The position numbers and the translations under genes were made by a program. The notes under the pieces were generated by a model. The model had not been told where the DNA came from, searched no databases, and saw nothing but the letters and a program-made list of their open reading frames with translations. From Candidatus Termititenax sp. (GTDB lineage: Bacteria; Margulisbacteria; Riflemargulisbacteria; GWF2-35-9; DYQY01), in the NCBI GenBank assembly GCA_020719045.1, contig DYQY01000010.1, positions 1 to 56,561 of the forward strand: a DNA stretch of 56,561 bases. Direction: 5' to 3'. Below are positions 43,949-52,533 of the stretch, one piece after another; positions within the stretch are counted from its first letter, which is position 1, and the number at the start of each line of letters is the position of its first letter.

Positions 43949-45127
43949 CTAATCTAACAGCCATTTTATAGTTATAGACTTATCTCCATTACTTAGAATA
44001 TCGCTATTCCTGTTACTCTCTACTGAATATCCTAACTGAATTAGGTCAAATAATCGATAGTATATATCAAATCCATAGGTAAAGGAGGTAGTGTTGCTAT
44101 AAGTAAATCCAATATATGGAATAAATGCTGAAGTCGCACCAGAATGCAATGGCAGTCCGTATTTAACTCCTAAATATGTCATATTATTTAAAAAATCTTG
44201 ATCGTAATAAACAGAAAGCCAGACATTAGAAACTACATCATAATTAAGATGAACTAAATGATTCATCATTCCTTGAAACTTATACCCAACAGATAACACA
44301 TTTTGACCTTTATCCGCCATACTTTTTTTCTTCTTTGGAGATATAAAATAATAGGAGAGGTCTTGATAGGAAAACCTATCGTCACCCTTAAATACATCAC
44401 TATAGAAACTATCTATGTTCTTGGCATAGATTATCTCGCCTGTTTTAGTGTTTGTAATATTTAGTTGTAGTTTTATAGAGCCTTTTCTATCAATATTAAT
44501 ATTATGATCAGTCTCTCTAACAGCACTATTAACAAAGTTACCAAATGCTCCTAATGTATTATTATAAAAACCAATTAACCATGGCGACTCATGATATGAG
44601 TAATGCAACTGAGCTTCTAATACTCTGTAAGAAATAACATACTCAGCTGGCTTTAAGTGAGTAGGAACCAAATATACATTATTTCTATCTTTTTCAAAAA
44701 ACTCCATTATTTCTTTGTTAAGTAAATCTTTAACATTTATATCTGATACACTTATTTTATTAATAAGCTGAGCTAATTTTGTTTCCTCATAATAAACTGA
44801 GTAGCTTTTATTGGATCTCTCTTGCAGCATCTTATCTACAAATTTAGGCTTTCTTTCTAATAATACATAATTAGAGCTGACTAACTGGTCTGCTATTTTG
44901 CTATCTAGAAATGTTGCCCAAGTATCGTTTTCAGTTTCATCCATATTATATAAATATATGGTACTGCCTGCTGGTATAGCATTATCTAAATACTTTTTAA
45001 TATGTAAATTTGTCATTACCCCATCAACAAAGGACTGATCGAGCTGTGCATTAAGCGTTTCTAACTCCTGACATCCTGTAAACAAGATAAGGAAAGATAA
45101 TAGAATTAAAACATATATTTTTTTCAT
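43949..45127 (-). CDS. Lipoprotein with FlgO/CsgG-like domain and barrel-like C-terminus
   Basis: Lipobox LFTGC places the lipidated Cys at residue 19. The next part (STIYLYNMDETENDTWATFL then KIADQLVSSNYVLLERKPKF and VDKMLQERS) resembles the domain shared by FlgO, CsgG and TolB N-termini, which builds outer-membrane-associated rings. About 110 C-terminal residues alternate like beta strands (YLGVKYGLPL, YIGFTYSN, FTYGFDIYYRLF). FlgO stabilises flagella in Vibrio. It sits 30 bp before the FliF-FliG-like gene and 61 bp after the TPR gene on the same strand, so a shared envelope complex is likely. Domain assignment is inference from short motifs. Confidence 0.65.
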   Translation of the reverse strand: MKKIYVLILLSFLILFTGCQELETLNAQLDQSFVDGVMTNLHIKKYLDNAIPAGSTIYLYNMDETENDTWATFLDSKIADQLVSSNYVLLERKPKFVDKMLQERSNKSYSVYYEETKLAQLINKISVSDINVKDLLNKEIMEFFEKDRNNVYLVPTHLKPAEYVISYRVLEAQLHYSYHESPWLIGFYNNTLGAFGNFVNSAVRETDHNINIDRKGSIKLQLNITNTKTGEIIYAKNIDSFYSDVFKGDDRFSYQDLSYYFISPKKKKSMADKGQNVLSVGYKFQGMMNHLVHLNYDVVSNVWLSVYYDQDFLNNMTYLGVKYGLPLHSGATSAFIPYIGFTYSNTTSFTYGFDIYYRLFDLIQLGYSVESNRNSDILSNGDKSITIKWLLD

Positions 45128-45188
45128 ACAACCCCCACGACCCTTAATCTAATTGTGATTAAATATAAGCCCATCGTCAATATCTAAT

Positions 45189-46154
45189 TCAAAATGGCAG
45201 TCTAACTTTAGTAGTCTTACCCTGAAAAGAAGCAGATTCTCTTCTTAACAAATCTGCATTTAGTGTAGGTATCTCACTTTCAAAATCACTATTCAACTCT
45301 ATAATCTTGGATGTTGATAATTTATTACTTACCAAACTATCCTTAACTTTAGATTCCTTATACGTTATTGATTCTGCCTTTATAACTTGCTGTTGCTCAA
45401 TTATCGGTTCTATCTTAGGCTCTATTTTAGGCTCAACTTTCACTACTTCTTGTGGCTGAACTACTTCTACCTCTGGCAACTTTTCTTCAATGGCTATTTC
45501 TTCTTTAGGAATCTCTTTGGAAAATATTTCTTTATTCATTCTTGGTTGAGGCTCTATTGTTTTCTTACTAAGACTAACTAATAGATTATAATAATCACTA
45601 TCAGGCTTAATGTCTCGTAAGTCTTCTTTCTTTAAAATTGATAAAGTTTTGTCATGTGGATTTAGTGTTTCAGCGTATTCTAGCTGAGCTCTAGCTTTTC
45701 TTAGCTCACCAAGACCTATCAATGAACGTAGATGCCATAAATGGTATTTCGCAACATTTGGGTCTAGCAGAATGGCTTGCCAGTAGTTTTCTCTAGCAAT
45801 ATCATACTCGGCCTTCATAAAAGCATAATAACCTTTGTGATAATATACCTCTGCATTTTTATTGTGACCACGAATATACTCAACTTGGTCTAACAGTTCT
45901 TTTGCTTCAACCTCGGATGGCTTAAGCTTTACCGCACGAATAAGAGTATCAATTGCATTCTTTTGATTCCCAGAATAAAAGTAAGACTTACCAAGCCATA
46001 AAGTGTTCTTATAGTCCTTTGGATTAGAAGCAACTAGTGACTTAAATATCTCTGCAGCTTCTTCATAGTCACCAATAAAAAACTTATTATATCCATCCTG
46101 AAAAGCAGCATATACTAAGCATATTAATAAAATTATAAGTATTTTTTTTATCAT
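45189..46154 (-). CDS. Exported TPR protein
   Basis: A signal peptide (1-17) precedes four to five tetratricopeptide repeats between about 20 and 180 (YEEAAEIFKSLVASNPKD, KNAIDTLIRAVKLKPSEVE, YDIARENYWQAILLDPN). A Pro/Glu/Val/Lys-rich linker (about 200-275, with KVEPKIEPKIEPIIE) and a short C-terminal end follow. The linker resembles TonB-like stretches that span the periplasm. TPR proteins act as docking scaffolds. It is the first gene of the operon with the FlgO/CsgG-like lipoprotein and the FliF-FliG-like protein, which suggests an accessory role in the same assembly. Confidence 0.75.
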   Translation of the reverse strand: MIKKILIILLICLVYAAFQDGYNKFFIGDYEEAAEIFKSLVASNPKDYKNTLWLGKSYFYSGNQKNAIDTLIRAVKLKPSEVEAKELLDQVEYIRGHNKNAEVYYHKGYYAFMKAEYDIARENYWQAILLDPNVAKYHLWHLRSLIGLGELRKARAQLEYAETLNPHDKTLSILKKEDLRDIKPDSDYYNLLVSLSKKTIEPQPRMNKEIFSKEIPKEEIAIEEKLPEVEVVQPQEVVKVEPKIEPKIEPIIEQQQVIKAESITYKESKVKDSLVSNKLSTSKIIELNSDFESEIPTLNADLLRRESASFQGKTTKVRLPF

Positions 46155-46317
46155 AACTCTTCCCTTAATTGAATTTTAGCATTCAAATTTTGTTTTTGTC
46201 AGTGTTTCCAAAAACTTTGACAAATATTCGCTTGAGCATATCACCTAAAGCAAGTATAATAATTGAGCCTAAAATCAAGGTAACAATTCTGTAATACAGA
46301 TAATATAAGGAGTTTTT

Positions 46318-46389
46318 ATGGGTAGCGTACTTAAAAAAAGACGCAAAAAAATGAGAAAACATAAAAGGAAAAAATACGGTACATCCTAG
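46318..46389 (+). CDS. AURKAIP1/COX24-type mini-protein (small ribosomal protein-like), 23 aa
   Basis: AAGGAG, a 5 bp gap, then a 24-codon frame for MGSVLKKRRKKMRKHKRKKY followed by three residues and a stop. The GSVxKKRRKxM start is that of the AURKAIP1/COX24 domain proteins of Bacteroidota and relatives, related to the mitochondrial mS38 and the bacterial bS22 small-subunit protein (family knowledge). Its Lys/Arg content is extreme. It is shorter than most relatives. It is followed by a hairpin terminator and two tRNA genes, another translation-related context. Confidence 0.8.
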   Translation: MGSVLKKRRKKMRKHKRKKYGTS

Positions 46390-46440
46390 TTTTTGCTTTT
46401 TAACTCTCCTGTCTTTACAGGTTTCTTAAGATTTAGATAG

Positions 46441-46465
46441 TAAGGCTTTAAGCCTTAGGTTTTTG
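46441..46465 (+). terminator. Rho-independent terminator after the mini-protein
   Basis: TAAGGCTT-T-AAGCCTTA, an 8 bp perfect stem with a minimal loop, followed by GGTTTTTG. It separates the mini-protein gene from tRNA-Lys. Confidence 0.6.
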
Positions 46466-46489
46466 TATAGTATTTTTTGTTTTTTAAAT

Positions 46490-46565
46490 GATCCGCTAGC
46501 TCAGATGGTAGAGCACTTGACTTTTAATCAAGGTGTCCCGGGTTCGATTCCCGGGCGGGTCACCA
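46490..46565 (+). tRNA. tRNA-Lys (anticodon TTT)
   Basis: 76 nt including an encoded CCA. Acceptor stem GATCCGC/GCGGGTC, D arm GCTCAGATGGTAGAGC, anticodon stem-loop TTGACTTTTAATCAA with anticodon TTT, and T arm CCCGGGTTCGATTCCCGGG. This tRNA is a natural substrate for mnm5s2U34 modification, relevant to the radical SAM-methyltransferase fusion at 52.8 kb. Confidence 0.97.
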
Positions 46566-46627
46566 ATTTACAAATCATATATTTTAATTTGTTTTTTAAT
46601 CATTTTAAAATATAATATACCTTAGTC

Positions 46628-46704
46628 GGGGGCGTAGCTCAGCTGGTTAGAGCGCCTGCCTGTCACGCAGGAGGTCGACGGTTCGAGCCCGTTCGTCCCC
46701 GCCA
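46628..46704 (+). tRNA. tRNA-Asp (anticodon GTC)
   Basis: 77 nt with encoded CCA. Acceptor GGGGGCG/CGTCCCC, D arm GCTCAGCTGGTTAGAGC, anticodon stem-loop CCTGCCTGTCACGCAGG with GTC, T arm ACGGTTCGAGCCCGT. It lies 62 bp after tRNA-Lys and could be co-transcribed. Confidence 0.97.
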
Positions 46705-46748
46705 TTTTCAATAAACACAAGGGTTACAACCGTTTCCAGTATTTCAAT

Positions 46749-46857
46749 CAACCTCTAAAATAACAAGCCAGTCTGGCAGGAGGTTGAAAAAATGGAACAA
46801 AATCAGAAAAATCTATTCAAATTACACGAGGAATTTTGCGACTATGCAGAGTTTTGA
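46749..46857 (+). other. Hairpin and 21-codon open frame after tRNA-Asp
   Basis: CAACCTC (46749-46755) pairs with GAGGTTG (46780-46786) around an inner palindrome GCCAGTCTGGC. GGAGG within the right arm then precedes an ATG at 46792 and a 21-residue frame ending at 46857 (MEQNQKNLFKLHEEFCDYAE plus Phe). It may be the start of a gene lost by deletion, such as an integrase next to a tRNA, or a chance frame. The ATPase gene that follows on the other strand ends 2 bp later. Confidence 0.35.
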
Positions 46858-46858
46858 G

Positions 46859-48022
46859 TTAGGTTAACGCTAAATAATCATCTATCCCAGAGATTATTAT
46901 TTTTTCTCCAGCATCATAACTATCAAATACTTCTTTTTGTTTAGAATTCATCTCACTCATATATTTCACTTCAACTAATGCTCTATTATTCAATATAAAA
47001 TCTATCTCTATAGCTTTATCAACAAAATATTCAGGCTCTAATGATTTGATTTTCAGATAAACCAAGTTCTCAAAAACTGCACCCTTATCTCTAAATCCTG
47101 TTACCATACTTCTAATACCTACATCTCCTGTATAGATTTTTTTAGGAGACCTAATCCTTTCATTGGTTGTGCCATATCTGCTCACAAGATGAATAAGATG
47201 GGTATCTTCAAAATAAGATAAATATCTTTTAACAGTATCCACACTAATGTTTAATATATTTGCTACTTTATTCAAACTAATCTGCTTACCAACTCTTTCC
47301 ATTAATAAAAAAAAGAAATCTTTTATTAATGAAGAATCCTTAATATTATGAAAAGCGATAATATCTTTATAAATAATATTGTCTACTAGTTCTTTTAAAT
47401 AGTCATATTCCCCTGTTAAAACATACTGAGGTATACCGCCAGTTTTCATGTATTCTTCAAAATAACTTTTCATAAGATATGTTTCTGACTTTAAAATTTT
47501 TATTTGACGGAACTGAAGATATTCCTCAAAACTTAAAGGAAAAACTTCTATAACTTTCTCTCTACCAGTTAGAAAAGCTTTTTTGTCTTTTAATAGTGAA
47601 GCAGATGAAGATGATGCATAAATTTTTACATTTTGTAAATCATATAAATTTTTCAATTCTTGCTGATAATCATTTTTATATGTTACTTCATCAAAAAACA
47701 AATAAACTTTTTCTTCTAAATGAATCTTATGTGCTTGCCTAAACTGATTAACAATATCATGTATTGTATATGATTTAAGTGCAATATGATCTAAACTAAC
47801 ATAAAATATATTTGTAGGCTTAATATTTTGTTTTGTAATTAATTCATGAATAAAAAATTTTAATAACGTTGTTTTTCCTACACGTCTTAATCCAGTTAAG
47901 AAAATTACTTCCTTAGACCTTAAGGTTTTATATAACAAATCCAAATAGGATGCTCTTTCCACAGCATTTAATACTATTTCTTCTTCCCACCATGGATTAT
48001 ATTGATAAAGAATGTCATTCAT
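46859..48022 (-). CDS. AAA ATPase with DUF4143 domain
   Basis: N-terminal AAA core with Walker A TGLRRVGKTTLLK and Walker B YLFFDEVTY, sensor region IYASSSSASLL and an Arg-rich LTGREKVIEVFPLSF segment; then the DUF4143 part with a helix-turn-helix-like LNKVANILNISVDTVKRYL and a PD-(D/E)XK-like end (AIEIDFILNNRALVEVKYM). Members are widespread, often patchy in distribution, and of unknown function; some are linked with mobile or toxin-like loci. The gene stands alone beside a tRNA cluster and its promoter carries a large palindrome, hinting at autoregulation through the HTH. Confidence 0.88.
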   Translation of the reverse strand: MNDILYQYNPWWEEEIVLNAVERASYLDLLYKTLRSKEVIFLTGLRRVGKTTLLKFFIHELITKQNIKPTNIFYVSLDHIALKSYTIHDIVNQFRQAHKIHLEEKVYLFFDEVTYKNDYQQELKNLYDLQNVKIYASSSSASLLKDKKAFLTGREKVIEVFPLSFEEYLQFRQIKILKSETYLMKSYFEEYMKTGGIPQYVLTGEYDYLKELVDNIIYKDIIAFHNIKDSSLIKDFFFLLMERVGKQISLNKVANILNISVDTVKRYLSYFEDTHLIHLVSRYGTTNERIRSPKKIYTGDVGIRSMVTGFRDKGAVFENLVYLKIKSLEPEYFVDKAIEIDFILNNRALVEVKYMSEMNSKQKEVFDSYDAGEKIIISGIDDYLALT

Positions 48023-48033
48023 TTCTGCTCTCC

Positions 48034-48063
48034 ATCGTATAATATATATTAATTATATACGAT
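48034..48063 (-). promoter_or_regulatory. Palindromic operator-like site in the ATPase promoter
   Basis: ATCGTATA...TATACGAT, 8 bp arms across 30 bp of pure A/T interior that includes TATAAT on the coding strand, about 12 bp upstream of the ATG. CCATCG occurs as a direct repeat on either side. The arrangement looks like a repressor site overlapping a -10 box. Confidence 0.5.
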
Positions 48064-48070
48064 ACCATCG

Positions 48071-48500
48071 AATAGTCAATAACAATTATCAGCTCTTGTG
48101 ATGAGTGATCCGTCTTCGCTAAAGCTACGCCGGACAGGTAAGTGATGGGATGCTTTAGCCTTTACCCTTTCACTACTCACTATTATCTTCTTTTTCCCAT
48201 AAACTTCTTTCTTTATCCTAAACTACCAAGATGAATAAGTGGATTCCTATAATCCCCCTGTCCTAACGGACAGTACGACCGAGGGTTATCTTCATCCAAT
48301 TTGTAGTAAAATGTATTTGAATTTCCAACTAAAATATGTGATAAAATTACGTTCTAACGTTGTATAGAATGCCCCTTTTATAGATTATTATCTAGTCTTT
48401 TCTTTATTTCTTTTATCTTCTTGAAATATTCTCTCCCCATACTAAGTAACCTTTTTACCTTAATTTCAGGGTAACCATGTTTAGATATACACACATAAGT
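48071..48500. other. Gene-free spacer with degenerate palindromes
   Basis: No gene is recognised. It holds an imperfect palindrome TCCGTCTTCGCTAAAGCTACG with CCGGA (48109-48134), a hairpin CTGTCC-TAAC-GGACAG near 48260-48275, and pyrimidine-rich tracts. The former resembles short palindromic repeats found between genes of many uncultivated lineages. The last bases hold the hemolysin III promoter. Confidence 0.45.
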
Positions 48501-48506
48501 TATACT
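48501..48506 (+). promoter_or_regulatory. -10 box of hemolysin III gene, leaderless arrangement
   Basis: TATACT ends exactly 6 bp before the chosen ATG (48513); the -35 position shows only a weak match. No ribosome binding site precedes the ATG. Confidence 0.5.
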
Positions 48507-48512
48507 TATATT

Positions 48513-49151
48513 ATGTTACTTAAAGACCCTCTCAGTGGCTTACTACATTTAATCGGTGCTGTTCTAGCAATACCTGCTACAGTGCTACTAATACTCTTTG
48601 GAATTGACTCTGTCTGGAAAATAGTTTCGTTCTCTATTTACGGTCTTTGCCTTTTCCTGCTTTTTTTCTTCAGTACTCTTTACCACTGGCTCCCACAAAG
48701 AGCTGGAGGAAAATATCAAATATTCCGAAAGTTCGACCATCTTGCCATCTATGCTCTTATAGCTGGCACCTACACTCCTTTTTGTCTTGTTACACTAAGA
48801 GGACCATGGGGATGGACTATTTTTGGTGTAACCTGGGGACTGGCAATTCTTGGCATAACCATTCAATCTATATTCATTAATGCTCCAAGATGGTTAACTA
48901 CCTCCATCTATGTACTTATGGGATGGATAATTGTTATTCCAATAAAGCCAATTACTCTCCTACTCCCAATAAGCGGAATATATTTACTTCTTGCTGGAGG
49001 TCTAACCTACTCCATTGGTGGAATTATTTATACAATAAAAAAACCCAACTTACACAAACACTTTAACTACCATGACTTATGGCATATATTTGTGTTACTT
49101 GGAGCTTTTTTTCACTTTTTAGCCCTACTACTAGTCGTGTCGCAACAATAA
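48513..49151 (+). CDS. Hemolysin III/PAQR-family membrane protein
   Basis: About 212 residues with seven transmembrane segments. The family signature is spread over PLSGLLHLIGAVLAI (first His), STLYHWLPQ, FDHLAIYALIAGTYTPF, and the C-terminal HDLWHIFVLLGAFFHF, with the conserved His, Asp and Ser that bind zinc in PAQR proteins. The physiological role in bacteria is unclear; the haemolysin name is historical. A start 12 codons upstream is possible, but a -10 box lies 6 bp before the ATG at 48513 and the family begins around LLKDPLSG. Confidence 0.9.
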   Translation: MLLKDPLSGLLHLIGAVLAIPATVLLILFGIDSVWKIVSFSIYGLCLFLLFFFSTLYHWLPQRAGGKYQIFRKFDHLAIYALIAGTYTPFCLVTLRGPWGWTIFGVTWGLAILGITIQSIFINAPRWLTTSIYVLMGWIIVIPIKPITLLLPISGIYLLLAGGLTYSIGGIIYTIKKPNLHKHFNYHDLWHIFVLLGAFFHFLALLLVVSQQ

Positions 49152-49216
49152 GTTTGCCACTATCACCCTTTCCGAATATAATTCACTCTGGCCATAGCAA
49201 TTAAAGGAAGTGTAAA

Positions 49217-51025
49217 GTGAAACAAAGCAATATTAGAAACGTAGCAATAATCGCCCACGTAGACCATGGAAAAACAACATTAGTAGATGAACTATTTAAA
49301 CAAAGTGGCATATTCAATGAGCGTCATCAAATGACAGAACGTCTTATGGATTCAATGGACCTCGAAAAAGAAAGAGGCATTACCATAAAGTCCAAAAACG
49401 GTTCTTGTTTATATAAAAACCACTTAATAAATATCATAGACACGCCTGGTCACGCTGACTTTGGTGGAGAAGTTGAACGTGTTTTATACATGGCTGATGG
49501 AGCTGTTTTCTTAGTAGATGCTGCTGAAGGACCAATGCCACAATCATACTTTGTATTAAAGAAAGCCTTAGCGCTTGATATACCAGTTATTGTAGTGGTT
49601 AATAAAATAGATAAAGCTGCTGCTAGATGTGAATGGGTTGTTGATCATGTTTTTGACCTAATGGTTCAGTTGGAAGCACCTGATGATATCTTAGATTTTC
49701 CAATTATTTACGCATCTGCAAAAGCTGGATTAGCAACAAAAAAGCTATCTGAACCTGGCAAAAACATACTACCACTCTTAGACACGATTATTGACTATAT
49801 TCCTGCCCCAAAAGGAGACGGGAAAGCACCTTTTCAGTTCCAGATTTGTTCAATAGACTACAATGCTTTCCATGGCAGAATGGCTATTGGAAAAATAACT
49901 TCTGGCAGTATTAGTATTAACCAAGAAGTAGCTATTACAAAGAATAACACAATCCTAAGAACAGGAAGAATTTCAAAAATCTACAGATTTAACGCTGACC
50001 AAAAAGTGGAAACAGATGAAGCAATCTGTGGTGAGATTGTATCAATTGCTGGCTTTGATGAAATGAAGGTTGGAGAAACAATAACCGACAAAAACACTCC
50101 TTTATTTCTGCCATCTCGTGAGGTTGACCCACCAACAATATCAATGAACTTTTTACCAAACGCCTCACCATTTGCAGGCAGAGATGGAACATTCGTAACA
50201 TCAAGACATATCAAAGACAGACTTGAAAGAGAACTTCTAAGCGATGTTGCCTTACACGTAGAAGAACTTACAGAAGCAACAGGGTACAAAGTTTCTGGCA
50301 GAGGTGAGCTACACATTGCAATCCTTATTGAAAAGATGAGACGAGAAGGATATGAATTTGAAGTGTCTAGACCAACTGTTATTTTCCATGAAGAAAATAG
50401 TCAAAGAACAGAACCTTATGAGTATATATTTATCGAAGTACCAGAGGAATACCAAGGAAAAGTTATTGAAAAACTTGGACAAAAAAAAGGTCAAATGCTT
50501 GATATGGAACTTGATAAAGGAATTATAAAAATGAAATTCGAAATTCCTACCAGAGGACTACTAGGTTATCATGCTGAATTTATGATGGACACCAGAGGTA
50601 TGGGTACGATTAATAACATTTTCCACCGTTATGGGCCATATTCTGGAGAGATTGCTGGCAGAAAGAACGGCGTTATCGTGGTAAAAGAAACAGCACCAAC
50701 AGTTGCATATGCGTTATTTAACCTTCAGGAACGAGGAGACTTATTCTTTGGTGCTGGAGTAGATGTATATGAAGGGCAAATTATTGGTAGTTATTCAAAA
50801 GAAGGTGAGCTAGTTGTTAATGCAAATAAGGGCAAAAAACTCACTAACGTCAGAGCATCAGGGACTGACGAAGCTGTAGTGCTTACTCCTTACACAAGAA
50901 TGACACTTGAAGATTGCTTGTCTTTCATTGATAACGATGAACTTGTGGAAGTAACACCACTAAACTATAGAATGAGGAAAATCAATATTCACGAAGCAGA
51001 CAGACGAAAAAACAATAAAAAATAG
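49217..51025 (+). CDS. typA: Translational GTPase TypA/BipA
   Basis: Ribosome-associated GTPase for ribosome assembly and stress adaptation. G1 AHVDHGKTT, switch I ERGITIKSK, G3 DTPGHADFGGEVER, G4 NKIDKA and the TypA-specific C-terminal GRGELHIAILIEKMRREGYE and TVAYALFNLQERG are present. Length (602 aa) is normal. GTG start with AAAGGAAG 6 bp before it. The ABC exporter genes follow 10 bp later. Confidence 0.96.
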   Translation: MKQSNIRNVAIIAHVDHGKTTLVDELFKQSGIFNERHQMTERLMDSMDLEKERGITIKSKNGSCLYKNHLINIIDTPGHADFGGEVERVLYMADGAVFLVDAAEGPMPQSYFVLKKALALDIPVIVVVNKIDKAAARCEWVVDHVFDLMVQLEAPDDILDFPIIYASAKAGLATKKLSEPGKNILPLLDTIIDYIPAPKGDGKAPFQFQICSIDYNAFHGRMAIGKITSGSISINQEVAITKNNTILRTGRISKIYRFNADQKVETDEAICGEIVSIAGFDEMKVGETITDKNTPLFLPSREVDPPTISMNFLPNASPFAGRDGTFVTSRHIKDRLERELLSDVALHVEELTEATGYKVSGRGELHIAILIEKMRREGYEFEVSRPTVIFHEENSQRTEPYEYIFIEVPEEYQGKVIEKLGQKKGQMLDMELDKGIIKMKFEIPTRGLLGYHAEFMMDTRGMGTINNIFHRYGPYSGEIAGRKNGVIVVKETAPTVAYALFNLQERGDLFFGAGVDVYEGQIIGSYSKEGELVVNANKGKKLTNVRASGTDEAVVLTPYTRMTLEDCLSFIDNDELVEVTPLNYRMRKINIHEADRRKNNKK

Positions 51026-51035
51026 TTTATAAACT

Positions 51036-51776
51036 ATGACAGTAGCAATCTCTATTAATAATGTTATTAAAACCTACAAAGAAAAAAAAGCACCAACTGT
51101 TGAGGCACTAAAAGGTATTGATTTAGAAATAAAGCAAGGTTCTTTTTTTGGACTACTTGGTCCAAACGGAGCTGGAAAATCAACATTAATTAACCTTATC
51201 ACTGGCCTATGTACAGCAAATTCTGGTGAAATACTTGTATTTGGTAAAAGTGTTATAAAGGACTCCCTGTTTACTAGAAGAATGATTGGGTTGTCTCCAC
51301 AAGAGTTCAAGCTTGATTCTTTTCTCTTCGTTAAAGAAGAACTTAGACTAACAGGTGGTTTCTTTGGTAAAGACTCTAAATACCTAAAAGCTAAAATACC
51401 TTTACTACTTAAACAACTAGGATTATCTGAAAAGGCAAATGCTTATACTGACAGAATTTCTGGAGGCATGAAAAGAAGAGTCGCTGTTGCTAAGGCATTA
51501 GTTCATGAACCGAAAATTCTAATACTTGATGAACCAACAGCTGGCTTAGATGTTGAGCTTAGACAAGAACTATGGGATATATTAATAGACTTAAACAAAA
51601 AAGGCACAACAATACTACTAACTACACACTATCTCGAGGAAGCTGAACATCTATGTGACACCATCGCAATTATTAACGACGGCAAAATAAAGCATATTGG
51701 AGAGAACATTAAAACTGACACAAGAGAATCAAGTAATTTAGTTAAGTTGTATAAGGAGCATACAAGTGCTAGTTAA
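51036..51776 (+). CDS. ABC transporter ATP-binding protein (ABC-2 exporter type)
   Basis: Walker A LLGPNGAGKSTL, Q loop SPQEFKLD, signature SGGMKRRVAVAKALVHEPKI, Walker B LILDEPTAGLD and the H-loop His in LLTTHYLEEAEHL. The resemblance to DrrA/YadG-type exporters and the following permease gene (11 bp overlap) indicate a two-component exporter of a drug, lipid or polysaccharide. Substrate not readable. A purine-poor leader after typA suggests read-through from it. Confidence 0.93.
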   Translation: MTVAISINNVIKTYKEKKAPTVEALKGIDLEIKQGSFFGLLGPNGAGKSTLINLITGLCTANSGEILVFGKSVIKDSLFTRRMIGLSPQEFKLDSFLFVKEELRLTGGFFGKDSKYLKAKIPLLLKQLGLSEKANAYTDRISGGMKRRVAVAKALVHEPKILILDEPTAGLDVELRQELWDILIDLNKKGTTILLTTHYLEEAEHLCDTIAIINDGKIKHIGENIKTDTRESSNLVKLYKEHTSAS

Positions 51777-52533
51777 TCCTATAAGCTTCAGCGCATTGCT
51801 TAGAAGAGAGCTTATTAGGTTCTCTAGAATAATTAATCAAGCTATTCTGTCTCCAGTTTTCTCAAGCTTCCTATACTTACTGATATTTGGTGCAACTCTT
51901 GGCAGGCACATTAATTTACTTGAAAACATCTCTTATATTCAATTTATGGTTCCAGGCATAGTTGTAATGAATGTGATTACTGTTGCTTACTCTCATACCT
52001 CTTTTTCTCTATTTTACTCAAGATACACGAAGATGATTGAAAATGATTTAATAACACCAATAAGTAACTTTGAAAAAATACTAGCAAGCACTGTTGGCGC
52101 TCTTGTGGTAAGCGCAATTGTAGGATTTCTTATTTGCCTGCTTAGCTTATTTTTTTCACCTGTTGCTATTCATAACATTCCAATGTTTATATTCTTCTTT
52201 ATAGCAATTAGTGTTACTTTTTCTAGCTTTGGAATAATTGTTGCCTTAATGTCTGAACAATTTGAACATCTTTCTTTCTTTACTACCTACTTAATCACAC
52301 CACTAACCTTCCTAGGCGGTGTTTTCTATTCAATCAAGATGCTTCCAGAACAATTAGTTCTTTTTACCAAACTAAACCCATTTTTCTACATGGTTGATGG
52401 ATTTAGATGGGCTATGATAGGCTATTCTGAAGGAAGTTTAGCTCTTAGTATTTCGTTATCGTTAATATCCGCACTGTTTTTCTTCTTTTTAACCATCTGG
52501 TTATTTCATATCGGATATAAACTAAAACACTAA
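51766..52533 (+). CDS. ABC-2 type exporter permease
   Basis: 255 residues, six transmembrane helices, with FLYLLIFGATLGRHI near helix 1 and TPLTFLGGVFYSIKMLPEQL typical of ABC-2 permeases (YadH/DrrB-like). GTG start 7 bp after AAGGAG and inside the ATPase gene. Its stop overlaps by 4 bp the stop of the S4 gene on the other strand. It forms a dimeric channel energised by the preceding ATPase. Confidence 0.9.
   Translation: MLVNPISFSALLRRELIRFSRIINQAILSPVFSSFLYLLIFGATLGRHINLLENISYIQFMVPGIVVMNVITVAYSHTSFSLFYSRYTKMIENDLITPISNFEKILASTVGALVVSAIVGFLICLLSLFFSPVAIHNIPMFIFFFIAISVTFSSFGIIVALMSEQFEHLSFFTTYLITPLTFLGGVFYSIKMLPEQLVLFTKLNPFFYMVDGFRWAMIGYSEGSLALSISLSLISALFFFFLTIWLFHIGYKLKH

Noticed and set aside
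29887-46154. An ordinary flagellar operon
   Set aside because: No export gate, ATPase, rod, hook, filament, stator or FliM/FliN genes are present, and the FliG-like proteins carry export signals and membrane helices.
46628-48022. Genomic island inserted at tRNA-Asp
   Set aside because: No duplicate of the tRNA 3' end, integrase or base-composition change was found; only a 21-codon frame and a DUF4143 ATPase are suggestive.
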